Positions 40,901-47,272 of a stretch of 64,000 bases of DNA are shown in pieces. The DNA comes from Delphinus delphis (taxonomy: Eukaryota > Chordata > Mammalia > Artiodactyla > Delphinidae), in assembly GCF_949987515.2 (NCBI RefSeq), contig NC_082691.1, positions 63,433,740 to 63,497,739 on the forward strand, in the 5' to 3' direction. The notes beneath the pieces were generated by a model. That model searched no databases, had not been told where the DNA came from, and saw nothing but the letters and a program-made list of their open reading frames with translations. Numbering within the stretch: the first letter of the stretch is position 1; the number at the start of each line of letters is the position of its first letter. The translations under genes and the position numbers were made by a program.

Positions 40901-43900
40901 TTTTACCTTGACACTTTTGAAGGTTATAGGCTGGTTGTTTTGCAGAATGTCCCTCAGTGTGGGCTTGTCTGATGTTTCCTTATGATTCCATAGGGGTTCT
41001 GCATCTTTGGCAGAAAGATCACAGAAGGGATATGTTCTTCTCAGGAGGATACTCTTAAGTACCAGTGGATTCACGGCCTAACCAGGGACTCTTCTGTTTC
41101 ATTTTTAGGTGGAACTTAGGTAAAACATATAATATCGTTCTGGGATCTGGACAAGTCGTGTTGGGAATGGATATGGGTCTCAGAGAGATGTGCGTTGGAG
41201 AGAAACGGACTGTGATCATTCCACCCCACCTGGGCTACGGGGAGGCTGGTGTGGGTGAGTATGCAACAATGTTAAAAGGTGTTTGGGGCACATTCACCGT
41301 CTGTATTTTGTGCTTATTTAGAACCACAATATGCTTCTTCCATTTAAAACCCAAAGACTGTGGGACATTTTGTTTTCTAATTTATTTTTGGCTGTGTTGG
41401 GTCTTCGTTGCTGTACGTGGGCTTTCTCTAGTTCCAGCGTGCGGGGGCTACTCTTCCTCGTTGTGGTGTGTGGGCTTCTCATTGCCGTGGCTTCTCTTGT
41501 TCTGGAGTATGGGCTCTAGGAGCATGGGCTTCAGTAGTTGTGGCACACGGGCTTAGTTGCTCCGTGGCATGTGGGATCTTCCCGGACAAGGGCTCAAACC
41601 TGTGTCCCCTGCATTGGCAGGTGGATTCTTAACCACTGCGCCACCAGGGAAGCCTGGGGACTTTTATTTAAGTATTTAGATTTTTGTTTCAAGACACCGT
41701 GAATTCGGTGTTAGTGCCACATTAATGGGATTAAACAGGGGTTTCTGTGAAATAAACCTTGGCTCTTCAAACCCACATGTGGGAAATGTCCCTGAAAGGG
41801 CTTGCCAGGTGACTTCTCTTAGGTGAGCCAGGTGCTTCCTTGGGGAACTGTTTCCCAGGATACTGGAATGCTGAACCTATAAGCTATCCAAGGAGATTTC
41901 CTTGTGGAAGATTGGTTTCAAGTTCTGGAAATACTGGCATTACGTTGCCCTCACAGCTGTTACGGTTTACTTCATGATTTTGGCCAAAATGAGCCCTCCT
42001 CATGGGGGTGGGTGGGAACCCCTTCTTTTTCAGTTTTTATGCCCCTACTGTCTGGAGATGGAGGAGATGGGAAGTGCTAACTTATAGAAGTGATAGGCAC
42101 TTTGGATTTTCTTTTTCAAAATTTTTAAGTAATTGTAAAAGATACTCTCTGCTAATCCCCCCAGTCGGAGAAGAAACACTTTAAAAAATATGTTGTATAT
42201 CCTGTATGACCATGCTCCTATGATATAGATTATAGTTATAATATATAATTTAAAATAATGCACATTTATTTATAGTCACATACTTGTAAGTTCTTTTGGG
42301 CTCATACTACATATACTGTTCTAGAATTTGTGTTTACAAATCATATCCTGGATCATGATTTTAAGGCATACTGTATTATTCTTAAAGTTCAGCGGTAAGA
42401 TTTATTCAAAAGTTCAAGCACCATTGTAGACTCTGCTAGTGGCTTTTAAACTTTTTTCACCAAGACACAGTAAGAATTACATTTTATCTCCCAATCTGTG
42501 TTACACATAAGCATGCAATTTTACCTAATATACATATCCATTTAATTTTATATATAAAATTAAAACTAAGTTTCATAAAACAATACCTATCCTTTCTATG
42601 TGCAATGTACTCTGATTTTATTCTATCCCTTAATTTAAAAAAATATTGGTCACCATTCTCTCAACTGATTTTGAGACTCACTACCCACAGTTTGGAAAAA
42701 CCACTCACTGATTGATGCTGAACTTTCTTGCTTTTGCAAGAGATGCCTCTATCCATGAGGCAGCTAGAACCGGGGTGGCCGGCAGGGAGAGGATGAGAGG
42801 GGCGTGCCCTCCGCCTCGTCGCTAACGCCCCCTCCTCCCGTTGCTGTGGCAGATGGAGAAGTGCCCGGCAGTGCTGTGTTGGTGTTTGACATCGAGCTGC
42901 TGGAGCTCGTGGCCGGCCTGCCGGAGGGGTACATGTTCATATGGAACGGCGAGGTGTCAGCCAACCTCTTTGAAGAAATTGACAAGGACGGCAATGGAGA
43001 AGTCCTCCTGGAAGAGGTAACTGACCTTTTTGAAGGGAAGTGGGACCCAAGGAGCTCAGGGAGCCTCACTGGGCCGGGGTACCCATCCGGAATGTGAAGC
43101 CTCTCAGAGTGAGGACAGCTGTGCTTGCTTGTGATGCTGGTAACCTTCATGCTCACGTACCAAGCACTTGCACACACACAGTCTCTAAGTTGAGCTCACA
43201 ACTCCTCTTTGAAGAAACCGAGGCCCTGAGAGCTTCAGGGCTTGGCTCCAGGTCTCACAGCTCAGATTCAGCTCTTCATTCCTGGGTGCTCACTGTGGCC
43301 TGCACTGTGCTAAGTGTTTTTCACATATATTATCTCTCTTGGCCTTCACAACAGCCTTGTAATCATCCCTATTTTTCAGAAGAAGCAGCTGTGCACAGAG
43401 AAGGTAAATGACTTCCCCAAGGTTGCACAGCCATCCAGCGGTTTGTACACATCCCCGTCTGGAGCATCTGGATCCTGTGCTGTTTCTCCTGCACGAGACA
43501 CCCCTTTGTGGAACTGGGCAATAGAGTCCTCTGTCTTGTCACAGCCCCAGGGAATTCCAGCTCTCCGCCTGTTCCACGTCTGCTTATTCAAGGACGTGGC
43601 TCCAGCCTTCTCCCCTCTCTCTCTTCGGTCATCATTTCCCCAGCTACTGGACCGTTCACATTAGCCCGAGAACATGCTGCTATTTTCCCTTCTCTTAATA
43701 CATCTTACCATTTCTTTTAGGTCTTTGCTCCCTTTACAGCAAAAACCTCAAAAGAGTTGTCTGTCCTCCCTGCCTCCAATTCCTTTCCTTCTAATCCATT
43801 TCACACCCACTCCTGTTGGGTTTTTATCCCTCCACGCCACTGAACCTGGTCTCACTAAGGCGCTGAACCTTACTTACTCTTACTTCAGCACAGCTGTCTC

Positions 43901-46049
43901 CTTTTTGAGACGTCTTCTTTCCCTGGCTCTGTGTTCCTTCTACCTCACTGGTAGCTCCTTCTCAGGAGTCTTCTTCCTGGGCTCTTCGGGTGGAGGCTAA
44001 GTCCTGAACTTGAGCTCTTCTCCCCCTTTACATCACACCCTTGGTGGTCTCCTCCAGTCCCATGGCTTTACCATCCTTGTCCTGTGACTTCCAGACGGGC
44101 AGCTCCGGGCTCATCTTCTCTCCACTTCACACTCAGGTATCCAACTGCCCACTTGATATCTTCATTTATTGAACTTCCTTCACCCAAAGCCTTCCCCATC
44201 TCATTCGATGGCATCGCCTTCCTTCCAGTTGCTCAGGTGAGAGCACTCAGTCATCTCTGACTCCTCTCCTCCTCTCACAGGCTAGAATAAATCCATCAGG
44301 AAATTATTCTAGCTCTATCTTGAAAGTATATCCAGAAGCTGCCCACTTCTCATCACCTCTACTCCATAGCATCTCAGTCCAGTGCCCACCGCCTCCCGCT
44401 TGGACCTCTACGAAGGTCTTCTTGCTCTCACCCTTGCCCCTCACAGCAGCCAGAGTGATCCTTCTAAAACATAAGTCAGAGCATGGCCTGCTTCATCTCA
44501 GAACCCTGCAGAAGCTTCCTGTTGGGCTGCATCCCGCAGGCCTGAAAGCCTTGTAGTTGCCCAGCCTTGAGACTGAAGAAAGAGCCTAGAGACAGCGACA
44601 GAGACATCAACAACTTATTGGACAGGGGTATCATATAAGTCTGCAGCAAAAGGTCCTGGAGCTACCCCCTACGACTGTGTACGGCAGACAGGAGGCAGGA
44701 CATAACAGGAATCTCTGTTACCTGGGAGAGAAGGCCACCATTTATAGGAGAATTGACATCAGGTTGGCTTATCAGTTACCAGGGAAACCAGCAGCTGGGG
44801 CATGTCCCTCACGGCCCCAGGTTAATGACCATCACGAGGGCAGAGGTTTCCCTTTACTAAACTAGCAGGTGGAGCCATTCTGGCCTAAGGATTAGAACAA
44901 TCACTAGCTGGGACAGGGGGCAAGCATGTTCTTGTGAGTAGGGTGTAGGTGAAGCAGAGACTAGTCAAACAGGGGATGTACAAAGACAAGAGAACAGCCA
45001 TCTTGAGTGGTCTGACCATACATCCCCCTATTTCCAAAGTCTTTGCAATGGCCCACAAAGGCCCTCCACCACCTGCTTGCCGTAACCTCCTCTCTAACAA
45101 GTCTCCCTTTGCTGTCCTGTAAACACACTGGGCATGTCCACCCCGGGCCTTTTTACCAGCTGTTCTCAGCTCAGAAGACACTTCCCCTAGATAACTGTTG
45201 GGCTTGTTCCCTCACTTCCTTCAAGCCTTTGCACAAGACTCTCTTTCACATTAGGGTTTTACCCTGACCACCAAATTGATACTTCAACCCGTTCCCCTGA
45301 CTGCACGCTGGATCTTCCTTACTTGGCTCTACTTCTTCATTTTTCTGGAGCATTTTACTTTCTAAGTTAACATGTAGTTTACTTACTTTTTAAATGTTCC
45401 TTTTTGATCATGTATCTTGTCCACGAGCATGTGCTGGAACTGCAAGGGCAGGATGTTTTGCTTGTTTATTGATCTATCCCCAGGGTCTAGGATGGTGCTT
45501 AGCACACAGTAGACAGTAAGTTTTTATTGTATGAATGAATGAATGAATGAATGAATGAATGAGAGGCGAGGGTGGTTAGGGGATTGGCCTTTGGTGGAAA
45601 ACTAAGTGTTGATTTGGGGAAGAGGCATAGTTCCAGTGGTTGCTCTGTATTGGCTGCCTGGGACCTAAGGGCTCCTGGAGTCATTTTGGCAGGGGTTTTT
45701 TAACCTGCATCTGGAGGAAAAAACCCGGGTCGTATAGCTCAGAAGATTTTGTCTGTTCTGCTGGCTCAGACTCAAATTCCAGCCCCATCGCCCTTGGGCT
45801 GCTCTGTTCAGGCTCCAGCTTGGTGTTCTCAGCTGCTGTATCTCATGGTCTGTCCTGCCCCTTTCTCTCCAGTTCTCAGAATACATTCATGCCCAGGTGG
45901 CATCTGGCAAAGGGAAACTTGCCCCTGGATTCGATGCTGAGATGATTGTGAAGAATATGTTCACCAACCAGGACCGGAATGGAGATGGGAAGGTCACGGC
46001 TGAGGAGTTTAAACTCAAAGACCAGGAGGCAAAACACGACGAACTCTAA
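10772..46049 (+). CDS. FKBP9: FKBP9, peptidyl-prolyl cis-trans isomerase (ER), partial: exons 2-10
   Basis: Joined exons 10772-10917, 11463-11652, 11919-12064, 22732-22921, 27347-27492, 36250-36436, 41109-41254, 42853-43016 and 45873-46049 read in one frame for 1492 nt, stop included. Every internal junction is GT-AG and phase-compatible. The product is the part of FKBP9 after its first exon: the second half of FKBP domain 1, domains 2-4, two EF-hands and a C-terminal HDEL retrieval signal, so it should sit in the ER lumen. FKBP modules catalyse prolyl isomerisation; the natural client of FKBP9 is not well defined. If the full protein is 570 residues as in human, the missing exon 1 carries 221 coding nt, which gives exactly the phase that exon 2 needs. 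NHS/T sequons occur in the repeated YHYNGT/YHYNAS segments of domains 2-4. FKBP10 is the closest paralogue, but the sequence and the NT5C3A neighbour favour FKBP9. No frameshift or internal stop was found. Confidence 0.96.
11185..11304 (+). mobile_element. Short tRNA-derived SINE in FKBP9 intron 2
   Basis: 'gttccctggtggcctagtgg' head and 'ccctggtcaggggactgag' body. The duplication tttcatttgga is at 11174-11184 and 11305-11315. This older subfamily type differs from the CHR elements around it. Confidence 0.88.
11463..11652 (+). CDS. FKBP9: FKBP9 exon 3 (linker and first half of FKBP domain 2)
   Basis: Acceptor ttttctag precedes 11463 and donor gtaagt follows 11652; the length is 190 nt. It encodes [20 protein letters not shown], which closes domain 1, then a short linker with a Cys-Pro pair, then [19 protein letters not shown], which opens domain 2. 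The YHYNGT segment holds an N-glycosylation sequon, and LFDS aligns with the Phe-Asp of FKBP12. The exon ends in AG of a Ser codon, so the intron is phase 2. Confidence 0.95.
11919..12064 (+). CDS. FKBP9: FKBP9 exon 4 (second half of FKBP domain 2)
   Basis: Acceptor ggttttcag precedes 11919 and donor gtaagt follows 12064; the length is 146 nt. It reads [40 protein letters not shown] and [10 protein letters not shown]. It keeps a Trp next to the IPGMD motif, as in the FKBP12 active site, and the AYG tyrosine. The final G joins GG of exon 5, a phase 1 intron. The intron that follows is 10.7 kb and holds the large L1 complex. Confidence 0.95.
12160..12375 (+). mobile_element. Probable hAT-type MITE fossil
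   Basis: 'agtgtccaatatggtagcca', 'ctagctacatatagctat' and 'agaaagttctatttggacgg' resemble a common mammalian non-autonomous DNA transposon family. The exact family was not assigned. Confidence 0.5.
12443..12715 (-). mobile_element. L1 3' fragment
   Basis: Reverse L1 3' UTR ('ctttacaatgttgtgttagc', 'ccctgtgctatacagtaggt'). A likely duplication cattgttgttctt/cactgttgttctt lies at 12430-12442 and 12716-12728. Confidence 0.8.
12743..12895 (+). mobile_element. Short tRNA-derived SINE
   Basis: 'gggacttccctggtggtcca' head, 'ctggtcggggaactaagatc' body and a long A/G tail of AAAGAAAG type. I could not read a clear target-site duplication. Confidence 0.85.
13302..13396 (+). repeat. Two-copy 47-bp tandem repeat, very AT-rich
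   Basis: The unit starting aaataaataataaataattt at 13302 restarts at 13349 with the same order through tagtttattt. I see one mismatch (acatag against aaatag). Confidence 0.85.
14203..14561 (+). mobile_element. CHR-type long SINE
   Basis: 'ttccctggtggcgcagtggt' to 'aacgagccaaaaataaataa', a complete plus-oriented long SINE. Its A/T tail was the landing site of the L1 at 14581. Confidence 0.92.
15303..16196 (+). pseudogene. L1 ORF1 with one in-frame stop
   Basis: From ATG at 15303 one frame runs to TAG at 16194-16196, broken only by TGA at 15708-15710. The first part is a long coiled coil ([34 protein letters not shown]). The second part is the RRM and C-terminal domain ([38 protein letters not shown]). 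ORF1p is the RNA-binding chaperone of the L1 particle. The stop most simply comes from CGA to TGA, a CpG transition. Confidence 0.88.
16255..19950 (+). pseudogene. L1 ORF2 (endonuclease and reverse transcriptase), broken
   Basis: The endonuclease domain starts near 16255 ([35 protein letters not shown]). A TAA at 16471-16473 interrupts it, then it continues in [18 protein letters not shown]. The reverse transcriptase is recognisable at 17893-18400 ([42 protein letters not shown] at 18284-18295). The Cys-rich C-terminal region follows at 19540-19640. Multiple stops and frameshifts make it non-functional. Confidence 0.9.
20374..22280 (+). mobile_element. Older L1 3' end, split by the twin-primed L1
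   Basis: 20378-20576 ('gattgggaatttgggattag', 'cacagggaactatagtcaat') and 22160-22263 ('gtataactgaatcactttgc', 'ctcaataaaataaatttt') join into one older L1 3' end. A weakly conserved duplication, agttgcttgtgagttcc (20361-) and aattgtctgtgagttcc (22264-22280), brackets it. Confidence 0.75.
20577..22150. mobile_element. L1 with 5' inversion (twin priming)
   Basis: 20577-21083 is late ORF2 in reverse orientation; 21084-22150 is the ORF2 end and 3' UTR in forward orientation. Measured against the L1 at 14581, the halves meet with about 235 nt missing (equivalent to about 19053-19287). The host AAAGAATATATATA is present on both sides (20560s and 22155-22170s). The C-terminal Cys motif ([16 protein letters not shown]) is readable at 21369-21420. 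Confidence 0.88.
22732..22921 (+). CDS. FKBP9: FKBP9 exon 5 (linker and first half of FKBP domain 3)
   Basis: Acceptor ccactctag precedes 22732 and donor gtaagc follows 22921; the length is 190 nt. It encodes [20 protein letters not shown], a linker with a conserved Pro-Glu-Asn-Cys, then [20 protein letters not shown]. It repeats the layout of exon 3 and ends in AG of a Ser codon, phase 2. Confidence 0.95.
23225..23400 (+). repeat. MIR SINE
   Basis: 'gatctggattccagtccctg', 'gtgtgtgactttggatagc' and 'cctccctgagcttcagtttt' follow the MIR core order. Confidence 0.65.
23930..24065. repeat. AT-rich low-complexity, locally palindromic
   Basis: Repeats of tatata/catata motifs such as 'tactatatacatacatatat' and 'attatatatatatacagata'. 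It could form hairpins; no function is evident. Confidence 0.6.
24089..24431 (-). mobile_element. CHR-type long SINE
   Basis: The tail 'aattaattaatttatttttg' is followed by the complete reverse long SINE. The duplication tgctccttgcttttttt is at 24070-24087 and 24432-24448. Confidence 0.93.
24440..26060 (-). mobile_element. Degraded old L1 sequence
   Basis: Fragments such as 'aaccattccccattgatgac', 'aaatccatctggaatttatt' and 'ggttagccagtttctccaac' are old L1 ORF2/3' sequence on the minus strand. It is too diverged to delimit individual elements. Confidence 0.55.
26061..26848. other. FKBP9 intron 5, no recognised element
   Basis: Mixed intronic sequence. A possible L1 trace lies near 26060-26240. 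No exon or RNA gene can be supported. Confidence 0.4.
26868..26965 (-). mobile_element. 98-bp retroposed insert of unknown origin
   Basis: A perfect 19-bp duplication agagaaattcttagtttct lies at 26849-26867 and 26966-26984. Between the copies is a run of 15 T and about 80 bp that match neither the SINEs nor L1 of this window. On the minus strand this is a short transcript with a poly(A) tail, so it looks like L1-mediated retroposition of another RNA. Confidence 0.8.
27347..27492 (+). CDS. FKBP9: FKBP9 exon 6 (second half of FKBP domain 3)
   Basis: Acceptor tttcccag precedes 27347 and donor gtaagc follows 27492; the length is 146 nt. It reads [40 protein letters not shown] and [12 protein letters not shown] is a further sequon. 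The IAGMD motif has Ala where my memory of the human protein has Pro. The exon ends in a phase 1 intron. Confidence 0.95.
27861..28065 (-). mobile_element. CHR-type short SINE
   Basis: A complete reverse short SINE with a perfect 18-bp duplication ctgtttttcgtttttatt at 27843-27860 and 28066-28083. Confidence 0.94.
28084..28440 (-). mobile_element. Old L1M 3' sequence
   Basis: 'ttgacatataaccttgtgta' and 'taccataaaattcacccaat' are reverse L1M tails, probably two fragments meeting near 28310. Confidence 0.6.
28575..28990 (+). mobile_element. MLT1-type LTR (ERVL-MaLR), solitary
   Basis: 'ccccaaaagatgtccgtgtc', 'actttgcagatgtgattaag', 'ggagattatcctggatcatc', 'agaagctggaaaaagcaagg' and 'gtggtaatttgttgtagcag' follow the MLT1 consensus order that I know. 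No internal region is attached. Confidence 0.8.
28991..29954. other. FKBP9 intron 6, no recognised element
   Basis: AT-rich intronic sequence with a possible old LINE trace at about 29040-29250. Nothing else can be supported. Confidence 0.4.
29970..30012 (-). mobile_element. T-rich insert flanked by a perfect duplication (tail-only retroposition)
   Basis: tgtttctgtcctatt at 29955-29969 recurs at 30013-30027, and the 43 bp between are T with scattered G. Read on the minus strand this is a poly(A)-type tail with no body, the limit case of 5' truncation. Confidence 0.7.
30540..30660 (-). repeat. MIR/L2-like old repeat
   Basis: 'gaggcccagagaggttgagt' and 'gagttgaattgcacccaggg' are the reverse of a very common ancient mammalian repeat. 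The family is not certain. Confidence 0.5.
30840..31035 (-). mobile_element. CHR-type short SINE with a small internal deletion
   Basis: A reverse short SINE with duplication ctgtgtctcttctt at 30826-30839 and 31036-31049. The usual 'gggcccagccgctcc' segment is reduced to 'gggctcc'. Confidence 0.92.
31200..31620. repeat. Probable degraded LTR-like repeat
   Basis: 'atgagacagattaacaggag', 'aaagtttaatgacatgtata' and 'ccaccattagctaaagacag' look like a dispersed LTR family that I cannot name. This is inference from recall only. Confidence 0.4.
31913..32284 (+). mobile_element. CHR-type long SINE inserted in an L2
   Basis: A complete plus-oriented long SINE. The duplication agatttagtgagtgcc/aaatttattgagtgcc lies at about 31897-31912 and 32286-32301 with two mismatches. 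Confidence 0.9.
32285..32400 (+). repeat. L2-type fragment
   Basis: 'ttattgagtgccttcatgac', 'gggattcagcagagaaaaag' and 'acatagagcttacgttc' follow the L2 3' order. Confidence 0.65.
32870..33222 (-). mobile_element. CHR-type long SINE
   Basis: A complete reverse long SINE with a perfect 15-bp duplication taaagcacacatctt at 32855-32869 and 33223-33237. Confidence 0.93.
33535..33926 (+). repeat. LTR-like dispersed repeat, copy 1
   Basis: It shares with 44552-45022 the blocks 'gtagttgcccagccttga', 'acagagacatcaac', 'atcagttaccagggaaacca' and 'agggggcaagcatgt'. This copy lacks about 80-100 bp present in copy 2. It starts TG. The family was not identified; no coding sequence remains. Confidence 0.75.
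34480..34805 (-). mobile_element. Old L1M 3' fragment
   Basis: 'attggggtaaaatgcacata', 'aactatcaccactgtctata' and 'cttggtaaccaccgttctac' are reverse L1M sequence. Confidence 0.7.
35020..35215 (+). repeat. MIR SINE
   Basis: 'tgcctcagtttcctcatctg', 'aatgagaattaaataaacta' and 'agaagagtgcctggtaccta' follow MIR. Shorter MIR-like pieces occur at about 35345-35410 and 36035-36110. Confidence 0.7.
36250..36436 (+). CDS. FKBP9: FKBP9 exon 7 (linker and first half of FKBP domain 4)
   Basis: Acceptor gtcctttag precedes 36250 and donor gtaagg follows 36436; the length is 187 nt, one codon shorter than the equivalent exons 3 and 5. It encodes [20 protein letters not shown], a linker with Pro-Pro-Asp-Cys, then [20 protein letters not shown]. 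Domain 4 has Leu-Leu-Asp where domains 2 and 3 have Phe-Asp, so a ligand-pocket aromatic is missing. NAS is a sequon. Confidence 0.95.
36437..37258. other. FKBP9 intron 7 start, no recognised element
   Basis: Intronic sequence with an L2-like trace around 36660-36900 ('ggcatatcaggctctcttgt'). Nothing firm. Confidence 0.4.
37259..37621 (-). mobile_element. CHR-type long SINE, first of an adjacent pair
   Basis: 'actttaggctgcattgggtc' to 'ctaacagggaagtccc', reverse. It touches the tail of the next SINE, so one inserted at the edge of the other. Confidence 0.9.
37622..37969 (-). mobile_element. CHR-type long SINE, second of the pair
   Basis: The tail 'tttattttatttgtttattt' is followed by the reverse long SINE ending 'ccatgcagggaagccc'. 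It has the same orientation as its neighbour. Confidence 0.9.
37970..39304. other. FKBP9 intron 7, apparently unique sequence
   Basis: I see no exon, RNA gene or named repeat. A short A-rich tract (aataaaaataaaaat-like) lies at 39220-39240. Confidence 0.5.
39323..39602 (-). mobile_element. CHR-type long SINE with internal deletions
   Basis: A reverse long SINE with duplication cttggaggatttttttt at 39305-39321 and 39603-39619. Several of the 'cagtagttgtggc' repeats in the middle are missing. Confidence 0.92.
40380..40535 (-). repeat. MIR/L2-like old repeat
   Basis: 'tatctccattttatagatga', 'ttcaaactcaggtcttgctg' and 'aatcccaggatcttaacta' match a frequent ancient mammalian repeat; the family is uncertain. 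Confidence 0.5.
41109..41254 (+). CDS. FKBP9: FKBP9 exon 8 (second half of FKBP domain 4)
   Basis: Acceptor catttttag precedes 41109 and donor gtgagt follows 41254; the length is 146 nt. It reads [40 protein letters not shown] and LGYGEAGV. Domain 4 has VVLGMD where domain 2 has WLIPGMD, a second change in the pocket. The last G joins AT of exon 9 to make Asp. Confidence 0.95.
41383..41655 (-). mobile_element. CHR-type long SINE in FKBP9 intron 8
   Basis: 'ttatttttggctgtgttggg' to 'gccaccagggaagcc', reverse, with internal deletion. It starts about 130 bp after the exon 8 donor. The duplication is weak (tgtgggacatttt and ctggggactttta). Confidence 0.88.
41656..42852. other. FKBP9 intron 8, no recognised element
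   Basis: AT-rich between about 42180 and 42650. The last 130 bp before exon 9 turn GC-rich. Nothing else can be supported. Confidence 0.5.
42853..43016 (+). CDS. FKBP9: FKBP9 exon 9 (end of domain 4 and first EF-hand)
   Basis: Acceptor gctgtggcag precedes 42853 and donor gtaact follows 43016; the length is 164 nt. It encodes [20 protein letters not shown], a short spacer, and the canonical EF-hand loop [12 protein letters not shown] with Ca2+ ligands at loop positions 1, 3, 5, 7, 9 and 12. The intron is phase 0 and lies directly after the twelfth loop residue. Confidence 0.95.
43280..43460 (-). repeat. MIR/L2-like old repeat
   Basis: 'gtgctaagtgtttttcacat', 'ccttgtaatcatccctattt' and 'ccccaaggttgcacagccat' match old mammalian MIR/L2-type sequence. 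Confidence 0.55.
43461..44551. other. FKBP9 intron 9, pyrimidine-rich sequence
   Basis: Long runs of C/T-rich text on the plus strand, probably an old degraded repeat ('tcagagcatggcctgcttca' near 44477). No coding signal. Confidence 0.4.
44552..45022 (+). repeat. LTR-like dispersed repeat, copy 2
   Basis: The longer copy of the repeat at 33535, about 471 bp, starting TG and ending CA as LTRs do. It includes an extra block around 'ccaggttaatgaccatcacg'. No internal retroviral region is attached. Confidence 0.72.
45533..45561 (+). repeat. (TGAA)n microsatellite
   Basis: Seven uninterrupted tgaa/gaat units, in the intron 9 part that precedes exon 10. Confidence 0.95.
45873..46049 (+). CDS. FKBP9: FKBP9 exon 10 coding part (second EF-hand and HDEL)
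   Basis: Acceptor ttctctccag precedes 45873 and the TAA stop is at 46047-46049. It encodes [20 protein letters not shown], a helix, the second EF-hand loop with ligands in [12 protein letters not shown], and the C-terminus [14 protein letters not shown] is a KDEL-type ER retrieval signal, which fits a soluble ER-lumen protein. Confidence 0.96.
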   Translation, partial: FSEYIHAQVASGKGKLAPGFDAEMIVKNMFTNQDRNGDGKVTAEEFKLKDQEAKHDEL

Positions 46050-47272
46050 ACCTGATATGAGCCACTTGTGTGATGCCAAGCCCCCTGTTGTGGCAGAATG
46101 TGCAGTGAGGGTGCGAGGGTCTCTCAGAAGGGGAATCGTCAGCAAGTAGTAGGTGGGTCATATAGTACCTGGGACATACATCGGGGTGGGTTGATACACA
46201 TGGTGAGAATTTTAGGCTGATGCCAGTGATACTAAAAAAATCAGTGCGGGTGCCTTAGCATGGGTTGTGTAGAATATTGAAAATGCTGCATTGTCAGCAG
46301 TTTTGTGAGCCTTCTGGGTAGTTTTGTTATGAAAGGAAAATAGTGTCATACAGGAGTTATAATCATCTTGGAGGGAACAGAAGAACACGTGTCTAGGATA
46401 TTTACATAAAGAGGATTAAAAATGCTTTTAACTTGCTGGTGTTTTAAAATTATTCTCCAGATGGCTAGAAGAGACAGAGGGCATGCCCCAGCAGGATTCC
46501 CAGACAGCCCCAGAGAAGTTTTCCCAATGGCCCGTATGGGCCCTGGTAATGCCCAACCTCCACCGTGCCTCTACTCACACACTCACACAGACACACACAC
46601 ACAGGTGTGCTCTTCTAGTTAATCATACCCCACCTCACTGTGGTCCTCCCATTGGCTAGGTAACTTGGAGGTTAAAAAGAAAATCAGTGGACCAAACAAA
46701 AGGCATCTTGGACCATGAGTAGAGAATTTGATTCTGCATTTGTCACATAAGATTATCTTCTTCACTCTTGCTTATTCCCATCACTCTATCCCATAGCACC
46801 CTCTCTTCTCACCCTGAATCCTTTGATCAGATATAGATACACATAGGGCTGGTGGCTAAGCCTAGCTCCAGAGTTATCTCACTGTGGCCACGACGGAAAT
46901 GTCATCCCAACAGGTGAGCATAGACAAAGTGACATATTTCTGCCTCTCATTCATGTCCTAGAGAGGGAGGTGCCCTAAGGCCTGGGAGCCTCTCTCTGCA
47001 TAGGAGAAGGACACTGTACCTGCTGGCCTGTCCCCACGTTATGCAGTAACCACCTTGCTGCCTCATGTCCTCTGTTCCCAAGTGGTGGTGGCACTCATCC
47101 TGCAGTAAACAATGATTTTCCTTTTGAAACAGCTTTGTTTTACTAATTTAAACTATTTTGTACTGATGTAGCCCTGAGATAGATCGTTCCTGAAAATGCT
47201 GTGCACTCACTCAATGGAATAAATGTTGGAAGATGACTTTTTCATAAATAAAATATTGAATTATATCATCAG
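46050..47272 (+). other. FKBP9: FKBP9 3' UTR with two poly(A) signals
   Basis: Non-coding sequence follows the stop. AATAAA hexamers lie at 47218-47223 and 47247-47252, and a GT-rich stretch follows at about 47270-47280, as expected at a cleavage site. The exact cleavage site is inferred. The UTR would be about 1.2 kb. It contains a short CA-rich tract at 46572-46604 and no transposon that I recognise. Confidence 0.75.
46572..46604 (+). repeat. CA-rich microsatellite in the FKBP9 3' UTR
   Basis: 'actcacacactcacacagac' followed by (ac)6. Imperfect repeat. Confidence 0.9.

Noticed and set aside
42764..43177. 137-residue minus-strand frame over FKBP9 exon 9
   Set aside because: Antisense to a real exon whose + frame has the EF-hand; there is no independent homology.
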